From Solenopsis invicta (Eukaryota; Arthropoda; Insecta; Hymenoptera; Formicidae), in contig NC_052669.1 in the NCBI RefSeq assembly GCF_016802725.1, forward strand, positions 16,081,270 through 16,145,269: a stretch of DNA of 64,000 nt, given 5' to 3'. Each line of letters starts with the position of its first letter. The stretch's first letter is position 1. Below, piece by piece: positions 1-10,975 of the stretch. A program made the translations under genes and the position numbers. The notes beneath the pieces were generated by a model. It searched no databases and was not told the DNA's origin. It saw only the letters and a list, made by a program, of their open reading frames with translations.

Positions 1-990
1 TAACAGTTTGATTTGGCTTGATGTAATCGTATCCGTAATAGTTTTTACAAAAACGTGCGTAAGTGTCGTAAAGAATAACCCATCTGTTTTTGTCGAAATC
101 CAGGTTCATATCGTCGTATGGATAGCATTCCAAGTTCAGGCAGAGTTTCACGTTGTTTAACTTGCAATGGTTGAATCGACTAGCATTCTTGGACATGATA
201 TTTTTCTGATCAGTTTGCAAAGCAAAAATTACATATCGCGGTTTCTCAAGCTGAGTAGCAGTCTTGATGGCCCACGAATGCTTTGTTGTGAGCTGTAATA
301 GCGGAAACTCGTACAGATTCTATGATCAAAAAGCCATGCTCAGGTATTTCCCGCTTTTCAGAGCACGTAGCATTGACAGTTTATTTATTTCATTCAACAA
401 CACACGCGGCATTTGCCACTATACTTTGAGCATTTCGATTTCCGGCTCCCGCGCTGAATCGCCAATTAGACAATTGTTGTCGTTGCGTGATTGTATTAAA
501 ATCAACTCGTGACGAGCATTAATCACAATGCATCTATAATTTTCGCAAAATCCCTATAGAATGTTAAGTACACAAAAATTTAAATATTTATTTTGAGGAT
601 TTCATGGATCCCAAACCGGCATTCCTCGCGATTACACTTCTGTTGGAAAACATAGTAACATAATTCTTGAACTTACTGATTATTCCGACGTTTCTGTTGC
701 GATCAATTTCCACGCCGTCGAGTTCATATCAAACCTCATTGAACATGAACGCGACGCAATTATTTCTCAACACCACATCAGAACCTGCAGTTGGTTTTTT
801 TATCTTAAATTTTCCCTCAATGTATATAAAACTTTTATGCGGTAGCGTGTATAAATCTTGCTGTTGTATACGTATCCTAATCTTGGCGCTGTATTCAAAT
901 GTTGTATTGGCATATGAATTGTATGAGACTCAATCTTGATGATACGATCATCAAAGATTGGCTCATCCCCGATATTGAGAATGTCAGTCA
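1..990 (-). pseudogene. Double-jelly-roll capsid-like protein, decayed, cut by window edge
   Basis: Reading the minus strand, one frame runs from about 575 to the window start with only a few stops (TAG near 565 and 440, then TGA and TAG near 325-335). It encodes blocks such as GFCENYRCIVINARHEL, KHSWAIKT, LEKPRYVIFALQT and LECYPYDDMNLDF. I recognise these from insect proteins annotated with a double jelly roll-like domain, which resemble major capsid proteins of Polinton/Maverick-type elements and related DNA viruses. A 63-residue frame at 800-991 begins MTDILNIGDEPIFDDRI, which looks like the N-terminus of the same protein; the stretch between is frameshifted. The C-terminal end lies outside the window. 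The product would be a structural protein, not an enzyme. It is clearly broken here. The exact parent element is uncertain because no polymerase, integrase or packaging ATPase is visible. Confidence 0.6.
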
Positions 991-1149
991 TTTCACACGT
1001 TTCCCACCGCGAACCTCAAAGACTGTAAAAATGCAATGTTTGACGCGTTGAGCTTTCTGTTCTTATGAATGTAATCGGGTGATTGAAATTTGCTATCAAA
1101 TGCTTTTATAATTACTGCGTTATCTCTGACTGCGCCGTTCAACACGAGC

Positions 1150-1368
1150 ATCTTATATGCTGCGCGTATATACACGTATTATCACCGTAGCCGTAGTATG
1201 TGTAATTTGACGGTGATCTCTTCTCCTCGAAAGTCGAGCAGTCATCCGTATAGGTCGACAATGCGTATCATCAAATCCGAAATGTTCTGCGGTAATTGGC
1301 AGATAAATGATTTGTGACAGTGTTTCACTGATCTTGTACCGAGACAGCATAGGACATCCTATGGACAT
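1150..1368 (-). pseudogene. C-terminal remnant of the protein preceding the capsid-like gene
   Basis: Around 1195-1280 the minus strand reads LLDFRGEEITVKLHI after a frameshift. From memory this resembles the C-terminal signature of a companion protein found beside double-jelly-roll proteins in insect and cnidarian mobile elements. An adjoining frame reads ISETLSQIIYLPITAEHFG, which fits the region just before it. The position directly upstream of the capsid-like gene and on the same strand supports one degraded viral or Polinton-like module. The function of the protein is unknown to me. The reading frame is broken at least twice. Confidence 0.4.
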
Positions 1369-1500
1369 CTATTTTAGGTCCATTTTACGTTTGCACGTCC
1401 ATGGACATTAAATGGACGTCCATAGGATGTCCAATTGCATTTCCAATTTTGGACGTCCGTTAATGACCAATTTTTGGACGTCCATAGGATGTTTGGAATT
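1366..1500. repeat. GGACGTCC-word repeat
   Basis: The segment is made of reiterated quasi-palindromic words such as GGACGTCCATAGGATGTCC, in both orientations. A related but different word set (CCTGAGGATATCC-like) occurs at 55465-55800. It sits just left of the Gypsy insertion. It probably belongs to a non-autonomous palindromic element whose ends I could not define. Confidence 0.45.
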
Positions 1501-1537
1501 GGATGTCAATCAAAGCGCGCTATTTTCTATAATATAT

Positions 1538-1757
1538 TGTAAGAGGCAGAGATAATTAATATCGTAAACATTGGATAATTGCCAGGCTTTATTATGAAAT
1601 CAGGATTACAGGAATAATAAAACGTTCGTCATCAGCTGATACACTTCAACGAATGTTATTTTTAGTTGTCATGACTATGTAAGACATTTGACAGATAACT
1701 TAAAAGGTATTTAATAAATTAAGTAGTTAATAACTAATACGTAGCATAAATCTTACA
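1538..1757 (-). repeat. Gypsy element 3' LTR (220 bp)
   Basis: It begins TGTAAGAGGCAGAGATAA and ends ATCTTACA, and is nearly identical to 7671-7894. The element reads on the minus strand, so this is its 3' LTR. The flanking ATAT at 1534-1537 matches ATAT at 7895-7898, a 4-bp target-site duplication. No clear polypurine tract adjoins it. Confidence 0.9.
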
Positions 1758-1888
1758 GCTTCGGCCATATTGACAAATACATTTGACTCGAATGTTAAAT
1801 TACTACTTTAAAATTAAATAATTTAAACCTAAAACATAAACTCTAAATAATTTCAAACTAGAGAGATATTCGACCGATACATGTACCT

Positions 1889-2550
1889 AACATACAAATT
1901 CAAATAAGAAGGCCTATTTGGTCATAGCTAGATCTTAGTGCTTTATATATACGTGTGATTTTATATACTTTCTCAGACTCAACCAAACTGCGCGCCGTTA
2001 CTTTCGGTCATATAACACAGTTATGGTCAAATAAGTTAGTAATATCACTTTTATTAAATTAAAATTAATTTAATAATACTTGATGCTTACTAGCATCTAT
2101 ATTAACCCTTTCCCCCCTGAAAAAATATCTCTCTAGTTTGAAATCACGCTGCCATCACATGCGTTCTAACTCATAATCAGTTATTGCGAGAAATATCACC
2201 ACAGCCTCAGTGGTCGAGTTGGCTAAGACACCCGTACCGGAGATTCGGGAGGTCCCAGGTTCGAACCCTGGCTGAGGTGATATTTTTTGCCATAAATTCT
2301 TTACAGTTTTTTCAGGGGTGGGGGGGAAGGGTTAATATAGATGCTAGTAAGCATCAAGTATTATTAAATTAATTTTAATTTAATAAAAGTGATATTACTA
2401 TCTTTTATTCAATATAACTGTGTTATATGACCGAAAGTAACGGCGCGCAGTTTGGTTGAGTCTGAGAAAGTATATAAAATCACACGTATATATAAAAGCA
2501 CTAAGATCTAGCTATTACCGAATAGGCTTTCTTATTTGAATTTGTATGTT
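1889..2550. repeat. Foldback repeat with tRNA-like core, copy 1
   Basis: Two inverted arms of about 240 bp (1889-2127 and 2307-2550) read as near-perfect reverse complements, including AAGATCTAGCT, TTTGGTTGAGTCTGAGAAAG and a C-run/G-run near the centre. The central 180 bp holds a tRNA-like unit. The repeat lies inside the Gypsy element, between its 3' LTR and pol, so it inserted after the Gypsy element. A diverged copy lies at 23337-23645. Confidence 0.8.
2204..2279 (+). ncRNA. tRNA-like sequence (class II style), probably non-functional
   Basis: CCTCAG (2205-2210) can pair with CTGAGG (2272-2277) as an acceptor-like stem. An A-box-like TGGTCGAGTTGG lies at 2211-2222 and a B-box-like GGTTCGAACC at 2258-2267. 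The candidate anticodon arm (CCCG...CGGG) would enclose an 11-nt loop, so a normal anticodon cannot be assigned. The D-arm style recalls Leu/Ser tRNAs. There is no poly-T terminator directly after it. I call it tRNA-derived, not a working tRNA gene. Confidence 0.6.
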
Positions 2551-2719
2551 ATCTAAATAATTTAATACATAACATATGTTTATGTTTTAACAAAAAAAAG
2601 AACGCTTAAAAGTAAAGATATTTTCATTTCTTGAAGAACATTCAAATTTAAAATATTATTTTTCATATCTTTTGAATATTCTTAAAGAAAATTTATTTTT
2701 AAAGATTTTTAGGATATCG

Positions 2720-3526
2720 CTGGCTTAATCCACGATTTCATTCCATCAGATGATAAAATTGAATTGTACGGATTAGCCGTAATATTAAAACCTGGTATAT
2801 CCTTTATTACGTCTATTTTTATCTATTTTTATTTAAACATTTTTCTGCAATGTAAGGATCACGATATTTTGGTTTTAATTTTCTATTTTCTCCTGCTTTT
2901 GGTATTGTATCACGGATTAATACAAAATCTCTTTCTTTATACTTTGTTGGAATTTTGTGATGTTTATCATAATAGACTTTATTATATTGTTTGATTTTAT
3001 TTGTAGTTTCAGACGCTATTTCACGATCATTTTCACGCTCATTTAAAAATTGAAATTCTGTTTTAGCAATATTATTAAGTAATTCAACTAATTTTGCATC
3101 GTTATGATTTCTTTGATCATATCCAAAAAATAATTTTGACGGAGAGGACTTTATCGAAGCATGATAAGTGTTATTTATTACATATTGAATATTCGATAAA
3201 TTCGATACCCAATTTGAATTATTACCGACGACTTTCTTTAAGGAAGCTTTAAGAAATCGGTTTACTCGTTTAACCATTCCATTGGCCCACGGAGCTGCAA
3301 CAGTTATTAATCTGTGATAAATTTTGTATGATTCAAGAAATTGTGCAAATTCTCCAGCTGTAAAAGCAGTATCTCTATCAGTAACTACATCGCTAGGATT
3401 ACTAAAAATATTAAAAAGTGTTGTTAAAAATTTTATAACCTCTCGTGATGATGTTGTCTTACACGGGGCAAGCCAAGTGAATCGTGTAAAAGAATCTACC
3501 ACCACAAGAATGTGTTTCACTCCCAT
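2720..3526 (-). pseudogene. Gypsy integrase core and C-terminal region
   Basis: The frame 2819-3526 encodes the integrase catalytic core: VVTDRDTAF carries the second Asp, and a WANGMVKRVNRF block sits where an E is normally found, so the catalytic Glu is replaced by Lys (codon AAA). It continues through a KERDFVLIRD-type chromodomain-like/GPY region and stops at 2819. Homologous sequence continues in another frame to about 2720 (VIKDIPGFNITANPYNSIL), showing a frameshift near 2815. The first catalytic Asp (IHIDFFGPL) lies in the preceding frame, separated by one TAA at about 3533-3535. Integrase would insert the cDNA copy into host DNA; this copy cannot. Confidence 0.85.
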
Positions 3527-3535
3527 ATTAGATTC

Positions 3536-3937
3536 TTATAATGGGCCAAAGAAGTCAATGTGAATAACCTTAAAAGGTACGTTTGAGGTTGGAGTTATTT
3601 GCATTTCTCCTTCTTGCATGTTTGAAGAAGCATTCGCAAATAAACAAATTATACAATTTTCAATATAATTAGTTACACGTTTACGCAATGATGGAAACCA
3701 ATAATTTCCATTTAATCCTTGTACACATTTCTCAATACCACAATGTGCAGATTCATAGTATATATGTAATAAATTATTTATCATATTTTCAGGGACCATG
3801 AATATTGGTTTATCTTGACATTTACGATAAACCAAACCATCTAACAGAATGAATTTTTCATTTTTGGTCATTTCAAGGCCCGAAGCAATTGCTTTGATTT
3901 CTGGGTCTGACAACTGCCTAAATTGAAGTTTTTTCAA
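3536..3937 (-). pseudogene. Gypsy integrase zinc-binding domain
   Basis: The frame contains the HHCC zinc finger typical of retroelement integrases: H-x-H in YYESAHCGIEKC and the pair CIICLF, preceded by the LLDGLVYRK linker after RNase H. It ends with IHIDFFGPL, the start of the catalytic core, then a single TAA. It is in the same frame as the core at 2819-3526. It overlaps the RT/RNase H frame by about 20 bases in a different frame, so a frameshift separates them. It belongs to the minus-strand Gypsy element bounded by LTRs at 1538 and 7671. Confidence 0.85.
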
Positions 3938-4901
3938 TTAGCATAGAATCAATCGAAGCAACAATCCTACTAAGAGCATCAACATGTAACATTTTTTGCC
4001 CGCTCCTATGGATGACTTTAAAACGATAATTCTGAAGTTTTAAAGTCCAACGTGCGATGCGCGGATTTAAATGCGCTTTATTAACAGCATGCACAAGAGC
4101 ATTACAGTCAGACACAATAGAAAATGTTATACCATATAAGTAAATATGAAAACGCTCAACAGCTTTAACTATTGCAAGCATTTCCAATTCAAATGAATGA
4201 TATCTTGATTCAGCATTATTTGCTGATTGACTAAAATAAGCTATCGGAACCCATGTACTATTAGATTGTTTTTGCAATAATATAGCTGCAAGAGCTTTTG
4301 TACTTGCATCCGTATGCAATTCAGTTTCTGAAATTGGATTATATAAACGAAGAACCGGGTAAGAAATTAATTCTGATTTTAATAGATTGAATGCTCTTAT
4401 GCAATCCTCATCAAAAATAAAATTTTTTGTTTTTTTTAATAAGTTATGCAAAGGCTTAGCTTTTAAGGCATAATCTTGAATAAATTTCCGAAAATAATTT
4501 GTTAATCCCAGAAATCTTTGCAATTTGACAACTTTGGTTGGGATTGGAAAATGTTTAATAGCCTCTACGTGTCTTTCACTAAGAGTTATCCCAGATAGAG
4601 AAAGCATATAACCCAAATATTCCATGGAATTCTTTAAAAAATGACATTTTTCAAAGTTTATCATAAATTCATATTTCTTAAGCAAAATCATCGTTTCTTT
4701 AAGAATTGATAAGTTTTCTTCAATTGTTTCAGATGCAATAAGTATATTATCCATATATACTAAAACTTTATCTTCCCTGATTAATTGACGGAGAATAAAA
4801 TTAATCCGCTTTTGAAATTCTGCCGGTGCTTCACAAAAACCAAATGGAAGACGCGTATATTCAAATTGGCCAATAGGTGTAGCAAATGAAAAATATTTCA
4901 T
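3918..4901 (-). pseudogene. Gypsy reverse transcriptase (C-terminal half) and RNase H
   Basis: It begins in the RT fingers/palm (YTRLPFGFCEAPAEFQ) and carries the catalytic box as LVYMDNILIAS, where the usual YMDD has become YMDN, so one catalytic Asp is missing. RT thumb follows (FLGLTNYFRKFI), then a Ty3-type RNase H (TELHTDASTKALAAILLQ, SRYHSFELEMLAIVKA, SDCNALVHA). The upstream RT portion lies in the same frame at 4974-5405, separated by one TAG at about 4974. The protein would copy element RNA into DNA; the YMDN change alone should abolish this. Confidence 0.9.
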
Positions 4902-4973
4902 ATGCTCAGGATGAATTTTTATCAGATAAAAGCCATCTTTTAAATCTAAAAGTGTAAATATCTTTTTATTACC

Positions 4974-5405
4974 CTATCTTGTCAAACAATCTTCAATTAA
5001 TAGAAAAGGATATTTTTGTTTAACGACTCTATCATTAAGAGGTCTAAGATCGACACATAAACATTGTTTTCCAATTTTTTTTTTAACAAGTATAACACGT
5101 GCACAATATGGAGAATTGCTTTCTCTAATTATACCTCGTGTTAAAAGATCATCAGTTATTTCACGTAATTGTTTACGCTCCGCATATGCAAATTTCCTTG
5201 GCGCATAGACAGAATTATCTTTTAGAGAAACTTTTATTGAATAATCATCTTTAACGGATTCAATTATAGTATTCTCGACATCATTAATTAGTGAATTAAG
5301 TTTTAAATCTATGTCTTTACCAAAATCAGTTTTTATATTTAATTCTGATTTAGTTTTATAAGTTTCCATTATGTTGGTAGATGCTACTTCATTTAATAAC
5401 TTCAT
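4974..5405 (-). pseudogene. Gypsy reverse transcriptase N-terminal part
   Basis: The frame contains the conserved start of a Ty3/Gypsy RT: PRKFAYAERKQLREITDDLL, GIIRESNSPYCARVILVKKK and LCVDLRPLNDRVVKQKYPF. Its first ATG overlaps the stop of the upstream protease frame as ATGA (about 5402-5405), so pol begins in a different frame from gag-protease. Such a shift may be natural or may be decay. It ends at an in-frame TAG, after which homologous sequence (FTLLDLKDGFYLIKIHPEH) continues in the same frame. Confidence 0.85.
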
Positions 5406-6817
5406 TTTATTGTTTTTTCTATCGAATTGAAAACTAAAATCAAATTATTTTTATTGAAAAAATCTCTGCCAAGTACTAAATGTGTAGACCACATATTATT
5501 TTCTAAAGTCTGTAAACCTATGTTAAGTTTTGTATCTGGTAACATAAACATTTCAATAAATGATGATATTTTACCAATAACCAATATTTTTGAATTATTC
5601 AGAGCTTTAAATGTATTTTCGCTAGACTTATCTATCTCGGTGTCCTTCTCGAAAAAAGTCTTGAAAACAGTTTACTGAATGAAAGAAACGAGACTGCCAG
5701 TATCTATGAGTGCAGAAAGGCTGCAAGGCACACCATTGATTGCAGTCACCTCTAAGATGTAGTCTGAAGTCTCCAGTTTCTTCGAAATTTTTGTGACGCA
5801 ACTCACTTCAGAACAAGCATCATTAGAATCATTTGTTGCTGCTGCTGCAACCGTCTCTAAACCTGAAGAAGTTTGTTTAGATGCTTGGTTCTTCCTCTGT
5901 AATTTAAAACAATCTGCCTTTAAGTGTCCTTTACAATAAACACAATGATTATCTTCGCTTTTAAATGAAAGTTGATTTGACTTTGATAGAGATTGCGGTT
6001 GATCCTTCGATGTATCCTTCCTATTCTGAGTTGGCGAAAAATAATTTTTCTTAATTGAAAAATTGCAAGAACTTGTTATTCTGTACATCTTGTTTAAAAA
6101 TTCATCCATCGTAGAAACATCTAAGGATGCTGCAGTTTCTCTTATTGACAAACTTGGAATTCCATTAATCATTAATTCAATTGCATCTGAATCTGATAGT
6201 TTCAAGGTATGCATTAATTTTAATTTGTGCATTGCGTATTCTTGAAATGTTTCCTTTGCGAAATTCCATTTTCTTGCCTCTACTTTCTGCATTGTGACGT
6301 AAAATGGGACTTTTCTATGGAATCTTCTTGTTATTGCTTCCTTAAAATTAATCCAAGAATCATTGATAGATCCGGAATCTAAATCAAACCAAACTCTTGA
6401 ATGTTTGAGTAGTTTACTCGAAGCTGCAAGTAACTTGACATCATCACAAACTCCGTGAATTCTTGCAACTGTTTCTATTTTCGACAACCATAATTCCACA
6501 TTATCGTTCTCAGATCCGCTGAATGGAGGAATTTGAGAAGCAAGAAGAGAAACAGCTTGAGAAGTTGACACATTAGATAGAATTGGAATTCTTGAAAAAT
6601 TTGAACTTGAAATTTTTGGAGAAACCGCATTCGAACTTAATGCAGTTACATTTATTCCATTTGATTGACTCAACATGTTGTTAGTGCTCAAACTTAGAAG
6701 TTGAGTAATCATAGATTGCTGCAATTTCATTTGCTCAGCGAGACACATTAAAGTTTGCTGCAACGTAACACCAGATGTATCACTTGATTGTGCACAAACT
6801 TGAGGAATACTATTCAC
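5402..6817 (-). pseudogene. Gypsy Gag (main part) and aspartic protease
   Basis: The frame 5672-6817 encodes a Gag-type protein: a Gln-rich start, the capsid-like segment (SGSENDNVELWLSKIE, ARIHGVCDDVKLLAASSKL, RRFHRKVPF), one zinc knuckle (CVYCKGHLKADCF) and the protease motif ALIDTGSLVSFIQ with the catalytic DTG. A single TAA at about 5672 interrupts it; the same frame resumes to 5402 (LVLGRDFFNKNNLILVF), the protease C-terminal half. Gag forms the particle and the protease processes it. Its overlap with pol in another frame is described in the RT entry. Confidence 0.85.
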
Positions 6818-7116
6818 CTGAGCTTGAGCAACACTACAATTTTTACCATCTTGAGTATTATTATTTGCGCTACTCGGATGAAAATTTCTTGAATCATCAT
6901 TACCAGACGATAAAATTCAGTTAGATCTGTCAGAATCTCCTGATTTAGAAGATCAGTTGGAGCATGATGTGATAAATGATCCATAATCTGATCAACACAT
7001 GCATTTCTTGTTTTCTTTGGCATAAGACCAAATCTCAAAGCTTCATTTTGAAGTTCCATTAAAGTAAGCTTTTCTAAATTCAAACAATCCATTATCTTGA
7101 GACAGATGAGACACAA
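6814..7116 (-). pseudogene. Gypsy Gag N-terminus with SAP-like motif
   Basis: A likely start at codon MDCLNLEKLTL is followed by LMELQNEALRFGL and a short basic region, resembling a SAP DNA-binding motif as found at the N-terminus of some insect Gypsy Gag proteins. The last 30 residues of this frame look frameshifted: the neighbouring frame reads DDSRNFHPSSANNNTQDG and runs straight into the main Gag frame. A frameshift near 6910 therefore separates the two parts. Codon usage matches the rest of the element. Confidence 0.7.
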
Positions 7117-7192
7117 AATCCGTCAAGAAATTGATCACACGTTATATCAACCGTCACTCGAACACGTAGAATACAATCATCGCTGACACAAC

Positions 7193-7360
7193 ACGTTCAC
7201 AGACGATCACTGACGTTCACAGAAGATCACCGTCGTCGACCGTAAACACTACATGTTCACAGACGATCACTGACGTTCACAGAAGATCACCGTCGTCGAC
7301 CGCAGACGCTACACGTTCACAGATGATCACCGACGATTACTGGCGTTCACAGAAGATCAC
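7193..7360. repeat. 60-bp tandem repeat in the Gypsy leader
   Basis: The unit AGACGATCACTGACGTTCAC, followed by AGAAGATCACCGTCGTCGAC and 20 more bases, recurs at 7201, 7261 and, more diverged, 7321, giving an exact 60-bp period. It lies between the Gypsy 5' LTR and gag. Confidence 0.85.
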
Positions 7361-7649
7361 TAATGTCATCCGCTCGAAAAACGTCAATGACAATGCTCGA
7401 ACTCCGAAGCGTGAAAGCACTACTTACAACACACGCGAATTCAGACCGAGATTTACGTCATTTTTACACAAAACGTACCGTTAAACACTTACACGTGATC
7501 CCGAAAAGATCCGTTCAAAATTTAAACGTCAAATGTGTATTGGTAACTAAGACGGTCGTCAAGGAGTAATATTCAGCTGATGAAAGACGGAAAAATTTTT
7601 TTTAGAAAAATCTGATTTTTTACGAAATTAAATGAGAAGGCAAACCTTC

Positions 7650-7663
7650 AATCCCACTTCTGA
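7650..7663 (-). promoter_or_regulatory. Putative primer-binding site (tRNA-Leu-like)
   Basis: Just inside the 5' LTR the element strand reads TCAGAAGTGGGATT, complementary to the 3' acceptor/T-arm end of insect tRNA-Leu as I remember it. The bases that should pair with the terminal CCA are not conserved and the site starts a few bases from the LTR, so this is tentative. Confidence 0.45.
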
Positions 7664-7670
7664 AAATGGT

Positions 7671-7894
7671 TGTAAGAGGCAGAGATAATAAATATCGTAG
7701 ATATTGGATAATTGTCAGGCTTTATTATGAAATCAGGGTTACAAGAATAATAAAACGTCCATCATCAGCTGATACACTTCAACAAATGAATGTTATTTTT
7801 AGTTGTCATGACTATGTAAGACATTTGACAGATAACTTAAAAGATATTTAATAAATTATGTAGTTAATAACTAATACGTAGCATAAATCTTACA
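7671..7894 (-). repeat. Gypsy element 5' LTR (224 bp)
   Basis: It matches 1538-1757 with a few substitutions and a 4-bp ATGA duplication near its middle. It starts TGTAAG and ends CTTACA, with ATAT following at 7895. Together the LTRs define a 6357-bp element on the minus strand (of which 662 bp is the nested foldback repeat). Confidence 0.9.
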
Positions 7895-8629
7895 ATATTA
7901 TAGCGCACATGCGTAATATTTGATTCAATATTTTTAAGTGAAATGTTAACAAACTCTTACTTAAAATAGTGTAATTGGAAGATTTGATATAAAATAAAAG
8001 TGCTGAATGTGCCGTATTATATTTTAATACTACGGTATTTTGAATAATGCGCTGTATTTTTTCCACTAAATTATTGCCGTACCCGCAGACCGACAACATT
8101 TTCTCATTAAGTAAAGTGCGATCTGTCTGCTAACAATTGTATCTCGATTGTGATGATAGACCAGGGATGCCTAACTGGCAGTTCTCGAGCCAGATTGGAA
8201 GACTTCACGGTCCAGATTCGTGGGCCTAGGTGCCGCCAGTTGAGCATCTCTGCGATAGTCGACGCTTGACGACAGATCGTCATTTTTTGGGAGAAATATC
8301 TAGCTGCGCGCGGGCTTGAGAACAAGCGTGTTGAGACAAGTCTTCAGCAGTGAACAAATGTACGAAAGCAAGTGCTCAAATTATCGTTACACAGCTTTTA
8401 TTCCTTGTGGTTTGTATACATATAATTCTATATAATATAGATCGAATCACCGTTCTTGTTGTAATAGCAGTAATTAATAGCAGTGTTTGTTATATGGGTG
8501 TAGTTGCTACGGATGGTCATCGATATTTAGCTGCAAATTTATCGAAGTAAGATATATTTATGGATAATTTATATAACAATATAGAATTAAAAATATAGTA
8601 ATAGTTTATATGCTATTAATTTCTCAAAA
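7895..8629. other. Intergenic stretch, nothing recognised
   Basis: No frame here resembles a known protein, and I see no tRNA-like or TIR structure. Short frames at 7890-8099 (minus) and 8350-8550 (plus) have no recognisable motif. The 8107-8340 part is less AT-rich than its surroundings. Confidence 0.4.
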
Positions 8630-10665
8630 ATGCCAAAAATAAGAAGGAAATATTATCGAAGAGCACAAAAGATAACCAATTCAGTGATTGGTACCATTCA
8701 ATATGAGAATATAACACCATTAAGAAGCACCTTCAATTGTAAATAATTTAGAAAATAATGATTATCAAATAGAAAATAACGATGATCAATTAAGTTATAA
8801 AGATTGTGATAAGTTCCAGCATAATGATTATAATGACTTAAAAGATTTAAATAATAATTCAGACAGTGAGTCCGATGATTATATCAATTTTGTGAATAAT
8901 TTTGAATCTACAAACACCACTGATGATTCAAGTTCTATATTACCTTGGTTACAAAACTGGACAATTAAAAATAATCTAACTCATGTGGCATTAAATGAAT
9001 TACTGTCTCGTATAAGAATTAAATATCCAGAATTACCTAAAGATACTTGAACTTTGTTAGGAACTCCCAGGAATATCAATGTAAACATTGTAACACCAGG
9101 ACCATTATTATCATTTTGGTTTAAACAATTGCATCAAAAATCTTTTATCGCGTTGTTCTTTTCAAAATTTAGATTGTATTGAAGTTAACATTAATATTGA
9201 TGACCTACTGTTATTCAAAAGTTCCAGTAGTCAAGTTTATCCCATTTTATGTAATTTTGTTGAAAATTATAATGAAGTCGAGGTTGTTGGAATTTATTAT
9301 GGAAATGAAAAACCTGCAGACGCAAATATATTTTTACAATCATTCGCAAAAGAAGCAAAAAATTTAATTATTCATGGTATTAAAATTAAAGATTAGACTT
9401 ATTCTTTTAAAATTAGATCTTTTATATGTGATGTCCCTACAAAAGCTTTCATTACTTACACAAAGGGCCATTCGGGTTATTGTGCATGTTCTAAATGTAT
9501 AGCTACAGGTGAATATTATGCCGACAGAGTGATTTATCCATATTTGAATAATTGTCAATTAAGAACAGATAATGATTTCAGAGTAAAATTACAGAAAAAT
9601 CACCATACAGGTACATCAATACTTGAATCGATTCCTAATATAAATATGGTAAGTGATTTTCCATCAAATCCAATGCATTTAATATTCCTGGGAATTGTAA
9701 AAAAAATTTATAGTTTCTTTATGGTGTTATGGAAAATCAAAAACAAAATTCTTTTATGAAATGTATGAAATATCAAAGTTATTAATAGACCAAAGAAAAA
9801 ATATACCTTGCGAATTTAATAGAAAATCAAAATCATTATTTGAAAGTAAAAGATGGAAGGCAACCAAATTTAAAATATTTTTATTATACACAGGACCTGT
9901 TATTTTAAAATCTATACTTAATCAGGACAAATATTTAAATTTTTTAACTTTGCATGCAGTTACCACAATTTTATCAAATTCGAAACATATAGAACAGTAT
10001 TTAGATTATTCCAATTCTTTATTGCAATATTTTGTACAAACCTTTATTACTTTATATGGAAAAGAAAATGCATAGCATAATCTTCACCATTTATTACATA
10101 TTTGTGATGATGCCGAAAAATTCGGAACTCTTCAAAACTTTAGTGCTTTTCTATTCGAAAATTATTTACAGTCCATATTAAAAATGATTCGCAAAAATAA
10201 TAGAGTATTAGAACAATTGTTTACCGTATTAGTGAAAAAAACTATTGTACAAATCGTACTTTAAAAGAAATGAATAATGAACCTGAATTTTTAAATCCAC
10301 ATTTTAATGGTTCACTTATCAATTCTTATGAATGCAATCAATTTAGTAAAATGAAATTTAAACAGTTTATTTTGAAAATATATAAACCTGATAATTGCTG
10401 TATTTTAAAGAATAGAGATATTATCATTATTAAAAATTTTGTTGCAAATAATGAAGGCACTGCTATAATTGGAAATAAATATAAGACCCTTACAGATTTT
10501 TATACTGTAATATTACTATGTAAATTGTTAAAATTAAACATATATTTAATAAATGATGTCGGAAATTTAGAATCTTGGAATTTAGAACAAATTATGAATA
10601 AATGTGTAAAACTAAAATTTCAAAATAAGTTTGTAGTTTTTCCTTTGTTGTATTCGGAATAATAT
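8630..10665 (+). pseudogene. Decayed transposase, Tnp2/Transposase_21-like, copy 1
   Basis: It starts at ATG 8630 with a basic MPKIRRKYYRR, then an Asn/Asp-rich acidic stretch (to about 8940), then LPWLQNWTIKNNLTHVALNELL and PELPKD. Stops and frameshifts follow (TGA near 9048, frameshift near 9120), but homologous blocks continue: NINIDDLLLFKSS, KAFITYTKGHSGYCACSKC, PSNPMHLIFLGI, RWKATKFKIFLLYTGPVI, HLLHICDDAEKFGTLQNF. These match a multi-copy transposase-like family of insects and cnidarians that shares a D-x-MH-x3-LG type motif with Tnp2-type enzymes; the D is N here. The C-terminal 130 residues (10270-10662) are open. It would cut and move the element. Family naming is from memory. Confidence 0.55.
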
Positions 10666-10788
10666 TTTGTAATTTTTCTTTTTCTTTTCTGCTAATTTTC
10701 TTTTCCAAAAAAGTTATAATTTTAGATAATATAATCAAACCCTGTAGCTCTGGTATTCTGAAATGTTCGTGCATTCCTGTCTATAGAT

Positions 10789-10795
<7 letters not shown>

Positions 10796-10825
<30 letters not shown>
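10796..10825. repeat. (TA)n microsatellite
   Basis: About 15 uninterrupted TA units. Confidence 0.95.
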
Positions 10826-10829
<4 letters not shown>

Positions 10830-10975
10830 TACGTATGTGTGAGTGTGCATATAGAAATTTTGTTTGTAAATTAATACGACGAAAGGCTTTTGTTTTAGAA
10901 TTTACAGATAGATGATAAATTTAGCTTTTCTTTATTAGACTAATTACTGCTTAAATTTTTGTAATATGCACAGAA

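Noticed and set aside
2204..2279. Functional tRNA gene
   Set aside because: The anticodon loop would be 11 nt and there is no terminator; tRNA-derived repeat is more likely.
7193..7360. CRISPR-like array
   Set aside because: Units are contiguous 60-bp tandem repeats without spacers, in insect-type retrotransposon DNA.
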